From: Chryseobacterium indologenes
GTDB lineage: Bacteria; Bacteroidota; Bacteroidia; Flavobacteriales; Weeksellaceae
Assembly (NCBI GenBank): GCA_016025055.1
Contig: CP065590.1
Coordinates: forward strand, 1,302,001 to 1,366,000
Direction of reading: 5' to 3'
Length of the DNA stretch: 64,000 nt
Position 1 is the first letter of the stretch. Every line of letters begins with the position of its first letter. The position numbers and the translations under genes are program-made. The notes below the pieces were generated by a model, which saw only the letters and a program-made list of their open reading frames with translations, did no database searches and was not told the origin of the DNA. Positions 18,402 to 27,637 of the stretch are shown here, piece after piece.

Positions 18402-19614
18402 ATTTTTTAACTATTAGTGCAGAATTGGTTCCCCCAAACCCAAAAGAATTCGACAAAAATACATCAATTTTTTGATTTTTTGTTTTTGAGACCAAATTTA
18501 TCTTTTGTGCTTCATTATCAGGGTTTTCCAGATTGATATTAGGAGCTACAAAATCGTTCTGCATCATCAGAATAGAGTAGATGACTTCACTTGCTCCTGC
18601 CATCCAGCACTCATGTCCTGTCATCGACTTTGTAGAGCTTACCGGAACCTTATTTCCAAAGATTTCATAGATCGCCCGTGCTTCATTGGCATCTCCAATG
18701 GGAGTTGAGGTAGCGTGAGCATTGATATAATCGATATCTGAGGCTTTTAAACCGGACTGTTTTAAAGCTCTTTCCATTGCCAGGGCAGGGCCGTCAACAT
18801 TGGGTGTTGAAATATGACCTCCGTTTGAAGAGAATCCATAGCCGATAATTTCAGCGATAATTGGAGCGCCTCTTCTTTGGGCGGATTCCAGACTTTCCAC
18901 AATCAGGCTAGCTGCACCACCGCTGGGAATAAGGCCATCTCTTCCGGCATCAAAAGGTCTCGACGCTTTGGCAGGCTCATCTTCTCTTGCTGAAAAAACA
19001 CCCAGTCCGTCAAAACTCGCCATGGAATATTTATTCGTTTCCTGAGCGCCTCCACAAATGATCATCTCCTGAAATCCGTTTTTGATCATCATGTAAGCCA
19101 GTCCCAAAGAATGAGAGCCGCTTGCACAGGCTGCACTGATTGTCAGATTGATCCCTTTCAGTTTGAAAATAGTAGAAAGGTTCATCGTTACGGTTGAGTT
19201 CATCGATTTAAAGATTGCCCCCGATCCCATCAATGTGGTATCTTTTTTTTCTCTTGCAATATCGATAGATTCCACAACAGCTTGAGAAACGCTGTCATTT
19301 CCGTATAAAATACCTACTTCGTGGGACTCTAAAAAAGCTTCATCAAGATTTGCCTGCTTTAATGCATCTACAGTAGCCAGATAAGCATATTCGCTTTCTT
19401 CCCCCATACTGACACGCTGGCGTCTGTTCAGAAGGTTTTTCAGGTCCGGTTTTGGGACAACGCCCGTCAATCCTGATCTGAAACCGAATTCTTTTCTTTC
19501 TTTGTCTAAAACAATACCCGATTTTCCGTGGAATAGGGATTCCCTGACCTCTTCTAAAGACGTCCCGATGCAGGAATAAATTCCCATTCCGGTAATTACA
19601 ACCCTATTTTCCAT
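18394..19614 (-). CDS. Beta-ketoacyl-ACP synthase II-like (FabF family)
   Basis: A 406-residue FabF-type enzyme with an intact triad: Cys in ISAACASGSHSLGLA, His in NAHATSTPIGDANE and His in SMTGHECWMAGASE. The ends VVITGMGIYSCIGTS and SNSFGFGGTNSALIV are canonical. It stands two bases from fabG and overlaps the ACP, forming a fabG-KS-ACP core like that of aryl-polyene loci. It is the third complete-triad ketosynthase here (with 4835 and 6987). Which one initiates and which elongates cannot be told from sequence alone. Confidence 0.92.
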   Translation of the reverse strand: MENRVVITGMGIYSCIGTSLEEVRESLFHGKSGIVLDKERKEFGFRSGLTGVVPKPDLKNLLNRRQRVSMGEESEYAYLATVDALKQANLDEAFLESHEVGILYGNDSVSQAVVESIDIAREKKDTTLMGSGAIFKSMNSTVTMNLSTIFKLKGINLTISAACASGSHSLGLAYMMIKNGFQEMIICGGAQETNKYSMASFDGLGVFSAREDEPAKASRPFDAGRDGLIPSGGAASLIVESLESAQRRGAPIIAEIIGYGFSSNGGHISTPNVDGPALAMERALKQSGLKASDIDYINAHATSTPIGDANEARAIYEIFGNKVPVSSTKSMTGHECWMAGASEVIYSILMMQNDFVAPNINLENPDNEAQKINLVSKTKNQKIDVFLSNSFGFGGTNSALIVKKFE

Positions 19615-19616
19615 AT

Positions 19617-20348
19617 TTATGAATAAATTCCTCCGTTAATATTTATAACTTCTCCCGTGATATAAGAGGCTTTTTTTGAGGCTAAAAATGCGACAAGGTC
19701 AGCTACTTCTTCTGCTTCTCCAAATCTGTTTGCGGGAATCATTGCCTTCAGTTCATCTTCATTAAATTCCTGGGTCATATCTGTTTTAATGAATCCCGGA
19801 GCTACTGCATTTACGGTAATATTTCTTTTGGCAACTTCCTGCGCAAGAGCTTTTGTAGCGCCAACCAGCGCTCCTTTTGCAGCAGAATAATTGGTCTGCC
19901 CTGCTGTTCCTTTTACTCCTGAAACTGAAACCATGTTAATAATCCTTCCGTATTTGTTACGAAGTAATTTTTGAATAAAGAAGTTGGTCACATTGAAAAA
20001 GCCGTCTAAACTTGTATTGATTACAGAGTTCCAGTCTTCCTTTTGCATCCACATAAACAGACCGTCTTTTGTAATTCCGGCGTTATTTACGATCACTTCT
20101 ACCACGGCATCAGAGTTTCTTTCCTGCCAGTCAGTCAGAATATGTTGCGTTTCATCTGTATTTCCTACATCAAATTTAAGAATTTCTCCTGTGGCACCCA
20201 ATTCTTCTACTTTTGCCAATGTTTCTTTTGCTGCAGCTTCGTTGGAAGTGTAGTTGATCAGTATATGATAGTTTTTCTCTTCAGCCAGTTTTATACAGAT
20301 GGCTCTTCCGATTCCGCGGGAGCCTCCTGTTACAATTGCACATTTCAT
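19617..20348 (-). CDS. fabG: 3-oxoacyl-ACP reductase (FabG-like SDR) of the pigment cluster
   Basis: A 243-residue short-chain dehydrogenase. The NADP site TGGSRGIG (7-14), NNAG (88-91), Ser141, Tyr154 and Lys158 (YSAAK) form the complete SDR catalytic set, and the C-terminus ITGEVININGGIYS is typical of FabG. It would reduce each 3-keto intermediate before dehydration to give the polyene. It lies 83 bases from the ammonia-lyase gene and two bases from the ketosynthase. Primary fatty acid synthesis normally has its own fabG elsewhere, so this is likely the cluster-specific ketoreductase. Confidence 0.9.
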   Translation of the reverse strand: MKCAIVTGGSRGIGRAICIKLAEEKNYHILINYTSNEAAAKETLAKVEELGATGEILKFDVGNTDETQHILTDWQERNSDAVVEVIVNNAGITKDGLFMWMQKEDWNSVINTSLDGFFNVTNFFIQKLLRNKYGRIINMVSVSGVKGTAGQTNYSAAKGALVGATKALAQEVAKRNITVNAVAPGFIKTDMTQEFNEDELKAMIPANRFGEAEEVADLVAFLASKKASYITGEVININGGIYS

Positions 20349-20431
20349 GCGTTAGTGTTTATTTCGTTTTTAGTTTTTTTAAGTTAGCCTGTTTTCCTTA
20401 TTCTTTACAGACAATTCACTATAGCCAATAG

Positions 20432-21955
20432 TTACATGGTCTTTAAATATTTCTTCACTTCTTCCAGATACGGGTACATCACCATATCGTCGGAAAATGC
20501 AGGAATAATCTTTCTGATATCATCATACAATCCTTTGGTGGAAGATGATACCTTATCCTGGAAACCAAGATATTCAATAGCCTGAATAATGGTAATTGCT
20601 TCGATCGCCAATACCTCAAAAGCATTTTCAATAACTTTTCTACAGATCACTGCAGCATTGGTACCCATACTAACGATATCCTGATTGTCATTATTATTCG
20701 GAATACTGTGAACATACATAGGATTCGACAACATCTGGCTTTCTGCCGTAGTGGAAGTTGCCGTAAACTGTACACCCTGCATCCCGAAATTGAAACCTAA
20801 TTTACCTAAATTTACAAAAGGAGGCAAGATTTCATTGATTTTAGCATTCAACAGGTAGTTCAGCTGTCTTTCTGCGAGCATTGTCAGCTTGGTCACCACG
20901 ATTTTAAGCTTATCCATTTCCAGAGAAATGTAATCCCCGTGAAAGTTTCCTCCGTGGTAAACATGCTGATCTTCAACATTGATAATCGGATTGTCATTGG
21001 CAGAATTAATTTCATTCTCCAATACCTTCTCCGTGTATTCCAGGGTATCCAGCACGGGTCCTAAAATCTGTGGGACACATCGTAATGAATAATATTCCTG
21101 AACTTTTTCTTTAAAAACTTTCTCCTGTTCCTCAAAGTGGGTATACAAATGATCAGCTCTTTTTCTGATCAGCTTACTGTCAGCCAGGTGGGCACGCATT
21201 CTTTCTGCAATCTTCTGCTGACCGTAATGTCTTTTGGTTCCGTTTAACGCTTCTGATAAATGGTCATCATAGGCCTGAACAATCTCATTGATTGCACAAG
21301 AAAGCTTAATGGATATATCTGTTAATAAATTAGCTTTGTAAGCATTTACAATACCGATTCCGGACATCACGGAAGTTCCGTTCATCAGAGCAAGTCCTTC
21401 GCGGATTTCTACCTGTATAGGTTCCAGACTCTCTATCTTAAAAACCTCCTGAGTAGATTTTCTTTCACCTTTGTAGAAAACTTCTCCTTCCCCAATTAAT
21501 ACCAATGCCAGGTGAGCCAGCTGAACAAGGTCACCACTTGCACCGACTCCTCCATGTTCAAAGATAAGCGGGGTAATATCTCTGTTAATCAATTCCTGAA
21601 GAAGATAAATAACCGACTGATGTACTCCGGAATTCCCCAATGACAGGGTATTCAACCTTGCGAGCATACAGGCTTTAACTTCTTCTGCCGGTAAAGGTAT
21701 TCCGATTCCCGACGAATGGCTTCTTATCAGGTTATACTGAAGCTGAAGAGTGTCTTCATCACTGATTTTAAACTGGGCCATTGGTCCGAAACCTGTGTTC
21801 ACACCATATATTACTTTATTTTTTGAAAATTCCTTTAGAAACTGATAGCTCCTATCTACTTTTGATAAAAGGGATTCATCCAGTTCTATTTTTTCATTTT
21901 CAATGATTATTTTTTGAAAATCTTTCAGTTCTAAAAAGTTATTTATTTTCATCAA
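20432..21955 (-). CDS. Aromatic amino acid ammonia-lyase (HAL/TAL family), probable starter enzyme
   Basis: A 507-residue MIO-type lyase. The Ala-Ser-Gly that cyclises to MIO is at 139-141 in GGVGASGDLVQLAHL, and the catalytic Tyr50 lies in YGVNTGFGPMA. FNFGMQGVQFTATSTTAE and SIPNNNDNQDIVSMGTNAA match the family. In flexirubin and aryl-polyene clusters this enzyme makes 4-coumarate from tyrosine as starter unit. The substrate-selectivity pair reads Ser-His (79-80, LIRSHSSG), the pair usual in histidine lyases rather than His-Leu of classical tyrosine lyases, so substrate choice rests on context. It heads the - strand arm and shares a promoter region with the gene at 22051. Confidence 0.88.
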   Translation of the reverse strand: MMKINNFLELKDFQKIIIENEKIELDESLLSKVDRSYQFLKEFSKNKVIYGVNTGFGPMAQFKISDEDTLQLQYNLIRSHSSGIGIPLPAEEVKACMLARLNTLSLGNSGVHQSVIYLLQELINRDITPLIFEHGGVGASGDLVQLAHLALVLIGEGEVFYKGERKSTQEVFKIESLEPIQVEIREGLALMNGTSVMSGIGIVNAYKANLLTDISIKLSCAINEIVQAYDDHLSEALNGTKRHYGQQKIAERMRAHLADSKLIRKRADHLYTHFEEQEKVFKEKVQEYYSLRCVPQILGPVLDTLEYTEKVLENEINSANDNPIINVEDQHVYHGGNFHGDYISLEMDKLKIVVTKLTMLAERQLNYLLNAKINEILPPFVNLGKLGFNFGMQGVQFTATSTTAESQMLSNPMYVHSIPNNNDNQDIVSMGTNAAVICRKVIENAFEVLAIEAITIIQAIEYLGFQDKVSSSTKGLYDDIRKIIPAFSDDMVMYPYLEEVKKYLKTM

Positions 21956-21977
21956 TTAAAAGTAATAGTTGATAATT

Positions 21978-22021
21978 TTGTAAAATATTAATTAATTGTC
22001 ACTAATTTTGCGGCAAAGATA
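21978..22021. promoter_or_regulatory. Back-to-back Bacteroidetes-type promoter elements between lyase and halogenase-like genes
   Basis: On the + strand TAATTTTG (22003-22010) fits the -7 consensus TAnnTTTG, with TTG at 21978-21980 as a -33 candidate (22-base spacer). On the - strand TATCTTTG (22021-22014) is a second -7 element pointing to the lyase gene. The two lie four bases apart, so firing of one may affect the other. Confidence 0.55.
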
Positions 22022-22050
22022 AAAGTTATTATTAAAATAAAAAATCAAAG

Positions 22051-23304
22051 ATGAGCAAAGAATCTGTTGACGTTCTTGTAATCGGAGCCGGGCCCTCCGG
22101 ATGCGTGTCTTCTTCCTACTTAAAGAAGAACGGCGTCAACGTAAAAGTTGTTGAAAAAACAAAATTTCCAAGACTGGTAGTAGGGGAAAGCTTAATTCCA
22201 AGGGTCATGGACCACTTTGATGAGGCGGGGCTTTTTCCTGCATTAGACAAAATGGGTTTTGAAAAAAAGCTTGGTGCACGTTTCCTTCGAGGGGATGAAG
22301 TCTGCATTTTTGATTTCAGTAATAAATTTGGTGAAGGCTGGGACTGGACCTGGCAGGTTCCGAGAGCTGATTTTGATAATACCCTGGCTCAGGAGGTTAT
22401 TAATAAGGGTATCGATCTTGAATTTGAAACAGAAGTTATAGATATTAAGTTTAACGGAACAGATTCTATAACTACAGTAAGAAATAATAACGGAGAAACC
22501 AAAGAGATTCATGCCAGGTTTGTAATTGACTCCAGCGGATATGGAAGGGTTTTACCACGATTATTAGATCTTGAAAAGCCGTCAAAGCTTTCTCCTCACT
22601 CGGCAATTTTCTCTCATGTGAAAGATATCAACCGGGAAGAAGGGGAAGAAGGAACTCTAATTTCTTTTGACATTATTGAAACTGAAGTATGGCTTTGGGT
22701 TATTCCTTTTTCCAATGGAAATACAAGCGTAGGAATTGTAGGACCTACCGATTATATTGAAAAACTATCTGACAACGGAGATGCTGCCGAAGCGTTAAGA
22801 AAAGCGATCTCTCTTTCCGACTATTATGTAAAACGATTTGGAGACATAGATTTCCTTTTTGAACCAAGGCATTTAAAAGATTATTCATGTTCTGTCAAAA
22901 GTCTTTTCGGAGAAGGTTTTGCCTTAACGGGTAATGCCTCTGAGTTCCTTGACCCTGTTTTCTCTTCGGGAATGGCTTTTGCCACAGAATCAGGAATGCA
23001 GGCTGCGAAACTGGCCCTCAGACAATTAAACGGCGAAAAGATAAACTGGCAGACGGAATATGCAGATTATATTTTATATGGTGTAGATGTTTTCACTACG
23101 TATGTGAAAGAATGGTACACCGGAAATCTCCAGGAGCTGTTCTTCCATCAACCGGAAAATCCCGATGTCAAGAAAAAGATCTGTGCCGTACTGGCGGGAT
23201 ATGTCTGGAACAAAGACAATCCTTTTGTAAAGAAGCATGACACGGTTATTAAAAACCTCGCAAACCTCATCAAATCAGAAAAGCAAGAGCATAATCAATC
23301 ATAA
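22051..23304 (+). CDS. Flavin-dependent halogenase-like FAD oxidoreductase
   Basis: A 417-residue flavoprotein. The FAD site is GAGPSG (12-17), followed by KFPRLVVGESLIP (38-50). Two flavin-halogenase signatures are present: WLWVIP (214-219), fitting WxWxIP, and FLDPVFSSG (299-307), fitting FxxPxxSxG. A lysine in GFEKKLGARF (near 73) sits where phenolic halogenases have their catalytic Lys. The gene is divergent from the ammonia-lyase and ends at a strong terminator. Chlorinated flexirubins are known, so ring chlorination is a fair inference. Hydroxylases and reductases of the same superfamily are the alternatives. Confidence 0.83.
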   Translation: MSKESVDVLVIGAGPSGCVSSSYLKKNGVNVKVVEKTKFPRLVVGESLIPRVMDHFDEAGLFPALDKMGFEKKLGARFLRGDEVCIFDFSNKFGEGWDWTWQVPRADFDNTLAQEVINKGIDLEFETEVIDIKFNGTDSITTVRNNNGETKEIHARFVIDSSGYGRVLPRLLDLEKPSKLSPHSAIFSHVKDINREEGEEGTLISFDIIETEVWLWVIPFSNGNTSVGIVGPTDYIEKLSDNGDAAEALRKAISLSDYYVKRFGDIDFLFEPRHLKDYSCSVKSLFGEGFALTGNASEFLDPVFSSGMAFATESGMQAAKLALRQLNGEKINWQTEYADYILYGVDVFTTYVKEWYTGNLQELFFHQPENPDVKKKICAVLAGYVWNKDNPFVKKHDTVIKNLANLIKSEKQEHNQS

Positions 23305-23332
23305 AAAACGGTCTGAAATTCAGACCGTTTTT
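23303..23332. terminator. Bidirectional terminator after the halogenase-like gene
   Basis: AAAAAACGGTCTGA and TCAGACCGTTTTT form a near-perfect stem overlapping the stop codon at 23302-23304 and ending just before the convergent gene at 23336. It marks the right boundary of the pigment cluster. Confidence 0.85.
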
Positions 23333-23335
23333 GTT

Positions 23336-23938
23336 TTATTTTATCATTTTATTAATTTCTTTTGTCAGCTGCCTGCCTGTTTTTTCATAAGCTGCAGCTA
23401 TTCTGCCATATTCCATGATATAATCTCCTTTAACTCCTATTCCTTCAATTTTATCGGTTTGAATTTTGGTGACTGCCTGAGATGGATTTTCATGATCAAC
23501 AAAGGTTATCACGGTGGATAGTTTGGCTGGTTGTACCATCATTCCACCGGCCCAACCGGCATAAATCCATTTTGTTTCAACAACTAATGTGTATTTTGTT
23601 TTTAGATCTTTTCCGAATCTGATTTTCTTAGTTTTAGCATTTAATCCATCAATAAATTTATTAAAAAAAACAGATTCTCTGTACCGGTTCCACTCTCCTA
23701 TCCATTTTTGCCAGGCTACTTCATCTTTTTTGGTCAACGTCTCTGCTTTTCTCCTCTCCAGATACTGCGCTTCGGTGTAATTCTCAACTTGAAAAGCTGG
23801 GTTTTCAAATTTGAACTGAACATTTACTTCAGTTTGATCTCTAAGTAAATCGAAATTTCCAAATTCATAATTCAGTTTACTTTGGGCAAAGGAAAAATTT
23901 ACAATCGCCATCAGTAATAGCAATAAGAGTTTTTTCAT
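23336..23938 (-). CDS. Secreted protein of unknown function, tandem paralogue A
   Basis: A 200-residue protein with a signal peptide ending NFSFAQ. It shares its layout with the neighbour at 23972: FDLLRDQ versus YDFLKDQ, a central Trp-rich helix (VAWQKWIGEWNRYRES), KTKYTLVVETKWI versus ITKYTLIVEPTWI, and a final RIAAAYEKTGRQL versus RIAECFAKTSKML. The pair arose by tandem duplication. I do not recognise a named family. It is probably periplasmic or surface-exposed. The two are 33 bases apart and face away from the halogenase gene. Confidence 0.75.
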   Translation of the reverse strand: MKKLLLLLLMAIVNFSFAQSKLNYEFGNFDLLRDQTEVNVQFKFENPAFQVENYTEAQYLERRKAETLTKKDEVAWQKWIGEWNRYRESVFFNKFIDGLNAKTKKIRFGKDLKTKYTLVVETKWIYAGWAGGMMVQPAKLSTVITFVDHENPSQAVTKIQTDKIEGIGVKGDYIMEYGRIAAAYEKTGRQLTKEINKMIK

Positions 23939-23971
23939 ATTTAATTTAAAAGGTTAAAGGTTATTAATTTT

Positions 23972-24571
23972 TTATTTTCTGGTATAATAATCTACTTTTA
24001 AAGCGAGCATCTTTGAGGTTTTTGCAAAACACTCGGCGATACGGTCATTGTTGTTGGGAATTCCGATGACATTATCTCCAGTAGCCTTTATTCCTTCAAC
24101 GACCATCACAACATGATCAGGATTATTGGTTTCTACGAAGGAAATTTTAGAATTCATTTGTGCCGGAATATTTCCCAACCCGATAAAAGCACCCTGAGAT
24201 ATCCAGGTAGGTTCAACAATTAAAGTATATTTGGTTATTTCAAAATTGGTAGAGGCTTCAATATCAGTGTTTTTATTCCACGAAGCCAGAAATTTATCCT
24301 GAAAAGTTTTACTTTTTGAATATTCCCAATCCTGCTTCCATTTTTCAGCATTCTCTTTACTGCTTCCCTTTTCTATCTCAGCCATTCTCTGCGTGATATA
24401 TTCTTGTTCGGAAATTTTTTTCCTGGTAAAGGTTAGTCCTCCATATTTAAAAACTACTTTTATGAACTTCTGATCTTTTAAAAAGTCGTAGTTTCCGGAA
24501 ATAACTTTCACTCTTTGAGCCATCAGAAAAGATGAGAAAGCGAAAAGAATCACTAACAGTATTTTTTTCAT
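23972..24571 (-). CDS. Secreted protein of unknown function, tandem paralogue B
   Basis: A 199-residue protein with a signal peptide ending FLMAQ. Identity to the downstream paralogue (23336) is modest but runs over the whole length, with conserved YDFLKDQ, TKYTLIVEPTWI and a glycine-rich segment (GAFIGLGNIPAQ) matching AGWAGGMMVQPAK. There are no catalytic motifs. It begins 15 bases after the AMP-ligase stop (24586), so it may share that transcript, although a functional link is not evident. Confidence 0.75.
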   Translation of the reverse strand: MKKILLVILFAFSSFLMAQRVKVISGNYDFLKDQKFIKVVFKYGGLTFTRKKISEQEYITQRMAEIEKGSSKENAEKWKQDWEYSKSKTFQDKFLASWNKNTDIEASTNFEITKYTLIVEPTWISQGAFIGLGNIPAQMNSKISFVETNNPDHVVMVVEGIKATGDNVIGIPNNNDRIAECFAKTSKMLALKVDYYTRK

Positions 24572-24585
24572 CGTTGTTTTTGTTT

Positions 24586-25878
24586 TTATCTTAAATCAAT
24601 GAATGTAACAGGCTTTCTGCTGTTGGGATTAAACACTACTTTAGAAAGAATATCAAAATCAATGATCTCTATTTTCGGGCTCACCCTGAGCTTTGCCCTG
24701 AAATGATCTCTAACATCATTGACAAAATTCTCACTGATATCTTCGGTGCTTATTTTGATTATAATTTCATCAAGTCCAATTTCACTTGCCTGAATAACGA
24801 TCTGATAGCATAAAATAGTATTAAAATCATTCAAAATATCATTGAGCGCAGGCGGATACAATGTGGTGCCTTTATACTTGATCATTTGCTGCATTCTCCC
24901 AATGACCGGGCCCAATCTCATCGTATTTCTTCCACATTGACACGGCTCATAATGCGCCTTTACAATGTCACCTGTTTTGAACCTTAATAAAGGAATTGCC
25001 TCAACGCCAAGGGTAGTAATGGTAAGCTCCCCGCTTTCACCTTCTTTCACGGGGGTTCCCAGATCATCAAGAATTTCTGTAATGATCAGCTCCGGATGAT
25101 GATGCCCGCCAATCTGATACTTACATTCGGTAAAAGCAGTACTCATTTCCGTAGAAGCATAGGTTGAAAAAAGTTTAATATTCCACTTTTCCTTAATTTT
25201 CCGGGAAAGGATATTATCTGTAAAATCCTGGTTTTTGATGCTTTCTCCGATACATACCGCCCCATAAACACTGGAGTTTTTATAATCCAGACCATTCTTT
25301 TCCGCATAGTCAATCATTTTCAGTAAGAATGAAGGAACGGTAATCAGATATTTAGGCTGGTATCTGAAAATAGAATCCCATTGAAGCTCAGGTATTCCAG
25401 GGCCCATTCTCACTACACTGGCTCCCATTTTCCTTAGTCCCAGGAAATAGGCCAGCCCGGCCATAAACCGTTTGTCAATGGTTGTGATCATCTGTACGAC
25501 ATCTCCTTTCTGAATCCCTGCGCAGGCGAAAGATATCGCCTCGTTGTAAGCCAGTCTTTCAAGGTCATTATCAGACAATCCGAAAGTCACGGGATCGCCT
25601 AAGGTTCCTGACGTAGTACTGTAATCAACAATTTTATCCGGACTGATACAGAAAAAATCATGATTATTCTGCTGCAGATCATTTTTTGTTGTTGTAGGGA
25701 TTTTCTGCAGGTCTTCCAAAGTACTGATGTCCCTGATGTCAATATGATGTTCCCGAAACAGTTTTTGATAGAACGGCGAATGATTTTCAAGATAAGTCAA
25801 AAGTTCCCTAAGCTTCTCTTCCTGAAACTTTGTGATCTCCTGAATGCTAGATTTTTCGATTGACGGATGAAATTCCAA
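24586..25878 (-). CDS. Phenylacetate-CoA ligase (PaaK) family AMP-dependent ligase
   Basis: A member of the adenylate-forming PaaK branch. Motifs are VDYSTTSGTLGDPVTFGLS (P-loop), FSTYASTEMSTAF, LLRFKTGDIVKAHYEPCQCGRN with the zinc-type CxCG knot, and GRMQQMIKYKGTTLYPP. An open frame extends to 26046, but that part overlaps the M23 gene. A TTG start at 25878, giving MEFHPSIEKSS and 430 residues, fits the usual family length. PaaK-type enzymes activate aryl acids, so 4-coumarate from the nearby lyase is a possible substrate. It is however separated from the cluster by two unrelated genes and a terminator. Confidence 0.82.
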   Translation of the reverse strand: MEFHPSIEKSSIQEITKFQEEKLRELLTYLENHSPFYQKLFREHHIDIRDISTLEDLQKIPTTTKNDLQQNNHDFFCISPDKIVDYSTTSGTLGDPVTFGLSDNDLERLAYNEAISFACAGIQKGDVVQMITTIDKRFMAGLAYFLGLRKMGASVVRMGPGIPELQWDSIFRYQPKYLITVPSFLLKMIDYAEKNGLDYKNSSVYGAVCIGESIKNQDFTDNILSRKIKEKWNIKLFSTYASTEMSTAFTECKYQIGGHHHPELIITEILDDLGTPVKEGESGELTITTLGVEAIPLLRFKTGDIVKAHYEPCQCGRNTMRLGPVIGRMQQMIKYKGTTLYPPALNDILNDFNTILCYQIVIQASEIGLDEIIIKISTEDISENFVNDVRDHFRAKLRVSPKIEIIDFDILSKVVFNPNSRKPVTFIDLR

Positions 25879-25952
25879 TGATTTTAATTTTGAGCAAATG
25901 TATTTAATTAAATTAAAAGATTGAAGGATTAAAGCATTTAAAGACAATTCCC

Positions 25953-27637
25953 CTATCTCTGAAATGTAAAAGTCTGGGTATTGGTATTGCCTGCTGTGTT
26001 GATTGTGGTAACTTTCAAAGTATGGGATCCTGAACCTTTCGGGCATTTTTCATCAAAAACATATACAAAATCGTTTTTAACCCGGGCAAACCTGAGCCAT
26101 TTTCCATCCATCTCAGCACGGAAGAATACAATATCGCCTATTTTTGTGCTTCCTTTCAAACGCAAAGAACCGCTATTGATAAGCCCACCTTCTTTCCATC
26201 CCGGAAAAACGGATGGCAAAGTTTTATCCAGCACAAGTTTTACTGTTCCCAGTCTGTTAAATTGTCCTTCAACTTTATCCCCGTTCCATTTTCCTTTCAC
26301 GGCATCTTTATCACTGCTATAGTCAAACAAAAGAACCACCTTATCTTTTTCTTCCTTATTCAGCGGCCTGTTCGGTTTTATTTTTATGGTATAATTGTCG
26401 TGCACCGGCACATACGTACTGTGAAGACTAATGATATTGGAAATCACATCGGAATCTGCATCCGGCTTTTCATTTGCAGTAAAATTAACAGCATCGTAAA
26501 CTGCATATTTACTGAAACTGACATCAGCATTTTGAGTGTTGATAGTCTTTGCCTCATTGGGATTTAAAACGGTACCTGAAGGATTAATTTTATTTCCGAT
26601 GCCATCAAGCTGAACTTTCGTTGCCAACCTGCTGATATTTCCTTTGATATCTTTTAAAATAATTTCAATATTGTGAACTTCATTATCCTGCAGATTGATG
26701 ATTCCTGATAAACCCGGAACGCTATAATTCTGTAATTTCATTCCCGGTAAAACGGATAAATGCTGAACGCTCATCTTATCCCTTGCAAATTTGGTATAAT
26801 CTATAGAGCCATTCTCATAACGGGTATCATCATAGCTCACTTTATCTATAGAAAAACTATAGATCAATTTACCATCCATCAGTAATTCTGCATGATAAAT
26901 CCCCAGATTGAACCCTTGATTGGCTTTATCCACGGCTTTTATCGCAAAGCTTACAACCGGAGAGTTTACTCTTACCACATCGGCCGTGTATATGTTTCCA
27001 CTCTTTTTACTGATACACCATTTGCTCCCGGTTCATAGGTACTAAAACGTCTGTCATACCAGTACAATCCACTGATGATGGGTGCTACACTATCAGGAAT
27101 TGTAAAACCAAAAAGAAGTGGATTAAGGCACTCTTCTGTTTTGGTATCACGTATCTCAAAATGCAGATGAGGTCCTGCCGACCCTCCTGTATTTCCGCTT
27201 AAGGCTATCAATTGACCTTTGGTTACAGGAAACTGTCCCGGCTGAAAACTAATATCCTGCTCCCATTTTTCCTCTTTATATTGTCTTTCTTTTACATAGG
27301 CATCAAGCGCATCAAAATACTTATTCAGGTGAGCATATACTGTGGTGTAGCCATTCGGATGGGTTATGTATACGGCATTTCCAAAGCCATACCGCTCTAC
27401 TTTTATTCTGCTTACATATCCGTCTGCTGCTGCAAGAACCGAGAGGTTTTCTTGGCTGTTGGTTCTTAAGTCCAGCCCCATATGAAAATGATTGGAACGG
27501 ATAGCCCCAAAATTGGCGGCCAATTGCATGGGAATATTCAACGGATTCCGGAAATAATTCTGTGGATAGTTTTGGGCCTGGGATATGATACCATTGATTA
27601 AACAAACAATAAGCATCAGTTTATAAAATATTTTCAT
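25953..27637 (-). pseudogene. M23-family metallopeptidase, frame broken by one indel
   Basis: The start at 27637 gives a signal peptide (MKIFYKLMLIVCLINGIISQ) and a LytM/M23 domain with SNHFHMGLDLRT (zinc His and Asp), a second region YVSRIKVERYGFGNAVYITH and the HLHFEIR motif. The frame stops near 26972 with ETYTRPMW. Adding one base in the five-T run 27004-27008 (+ strand) gives KKSGNIYTADVVRVNSPVV and continues to 25953, for about 561 residues. The C-terminal half is beta-rich and may bind the envelope. It would cut or remodel peptidoglycan cross-links. The break is probably a homopolymer error. Confidence 0.82.
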
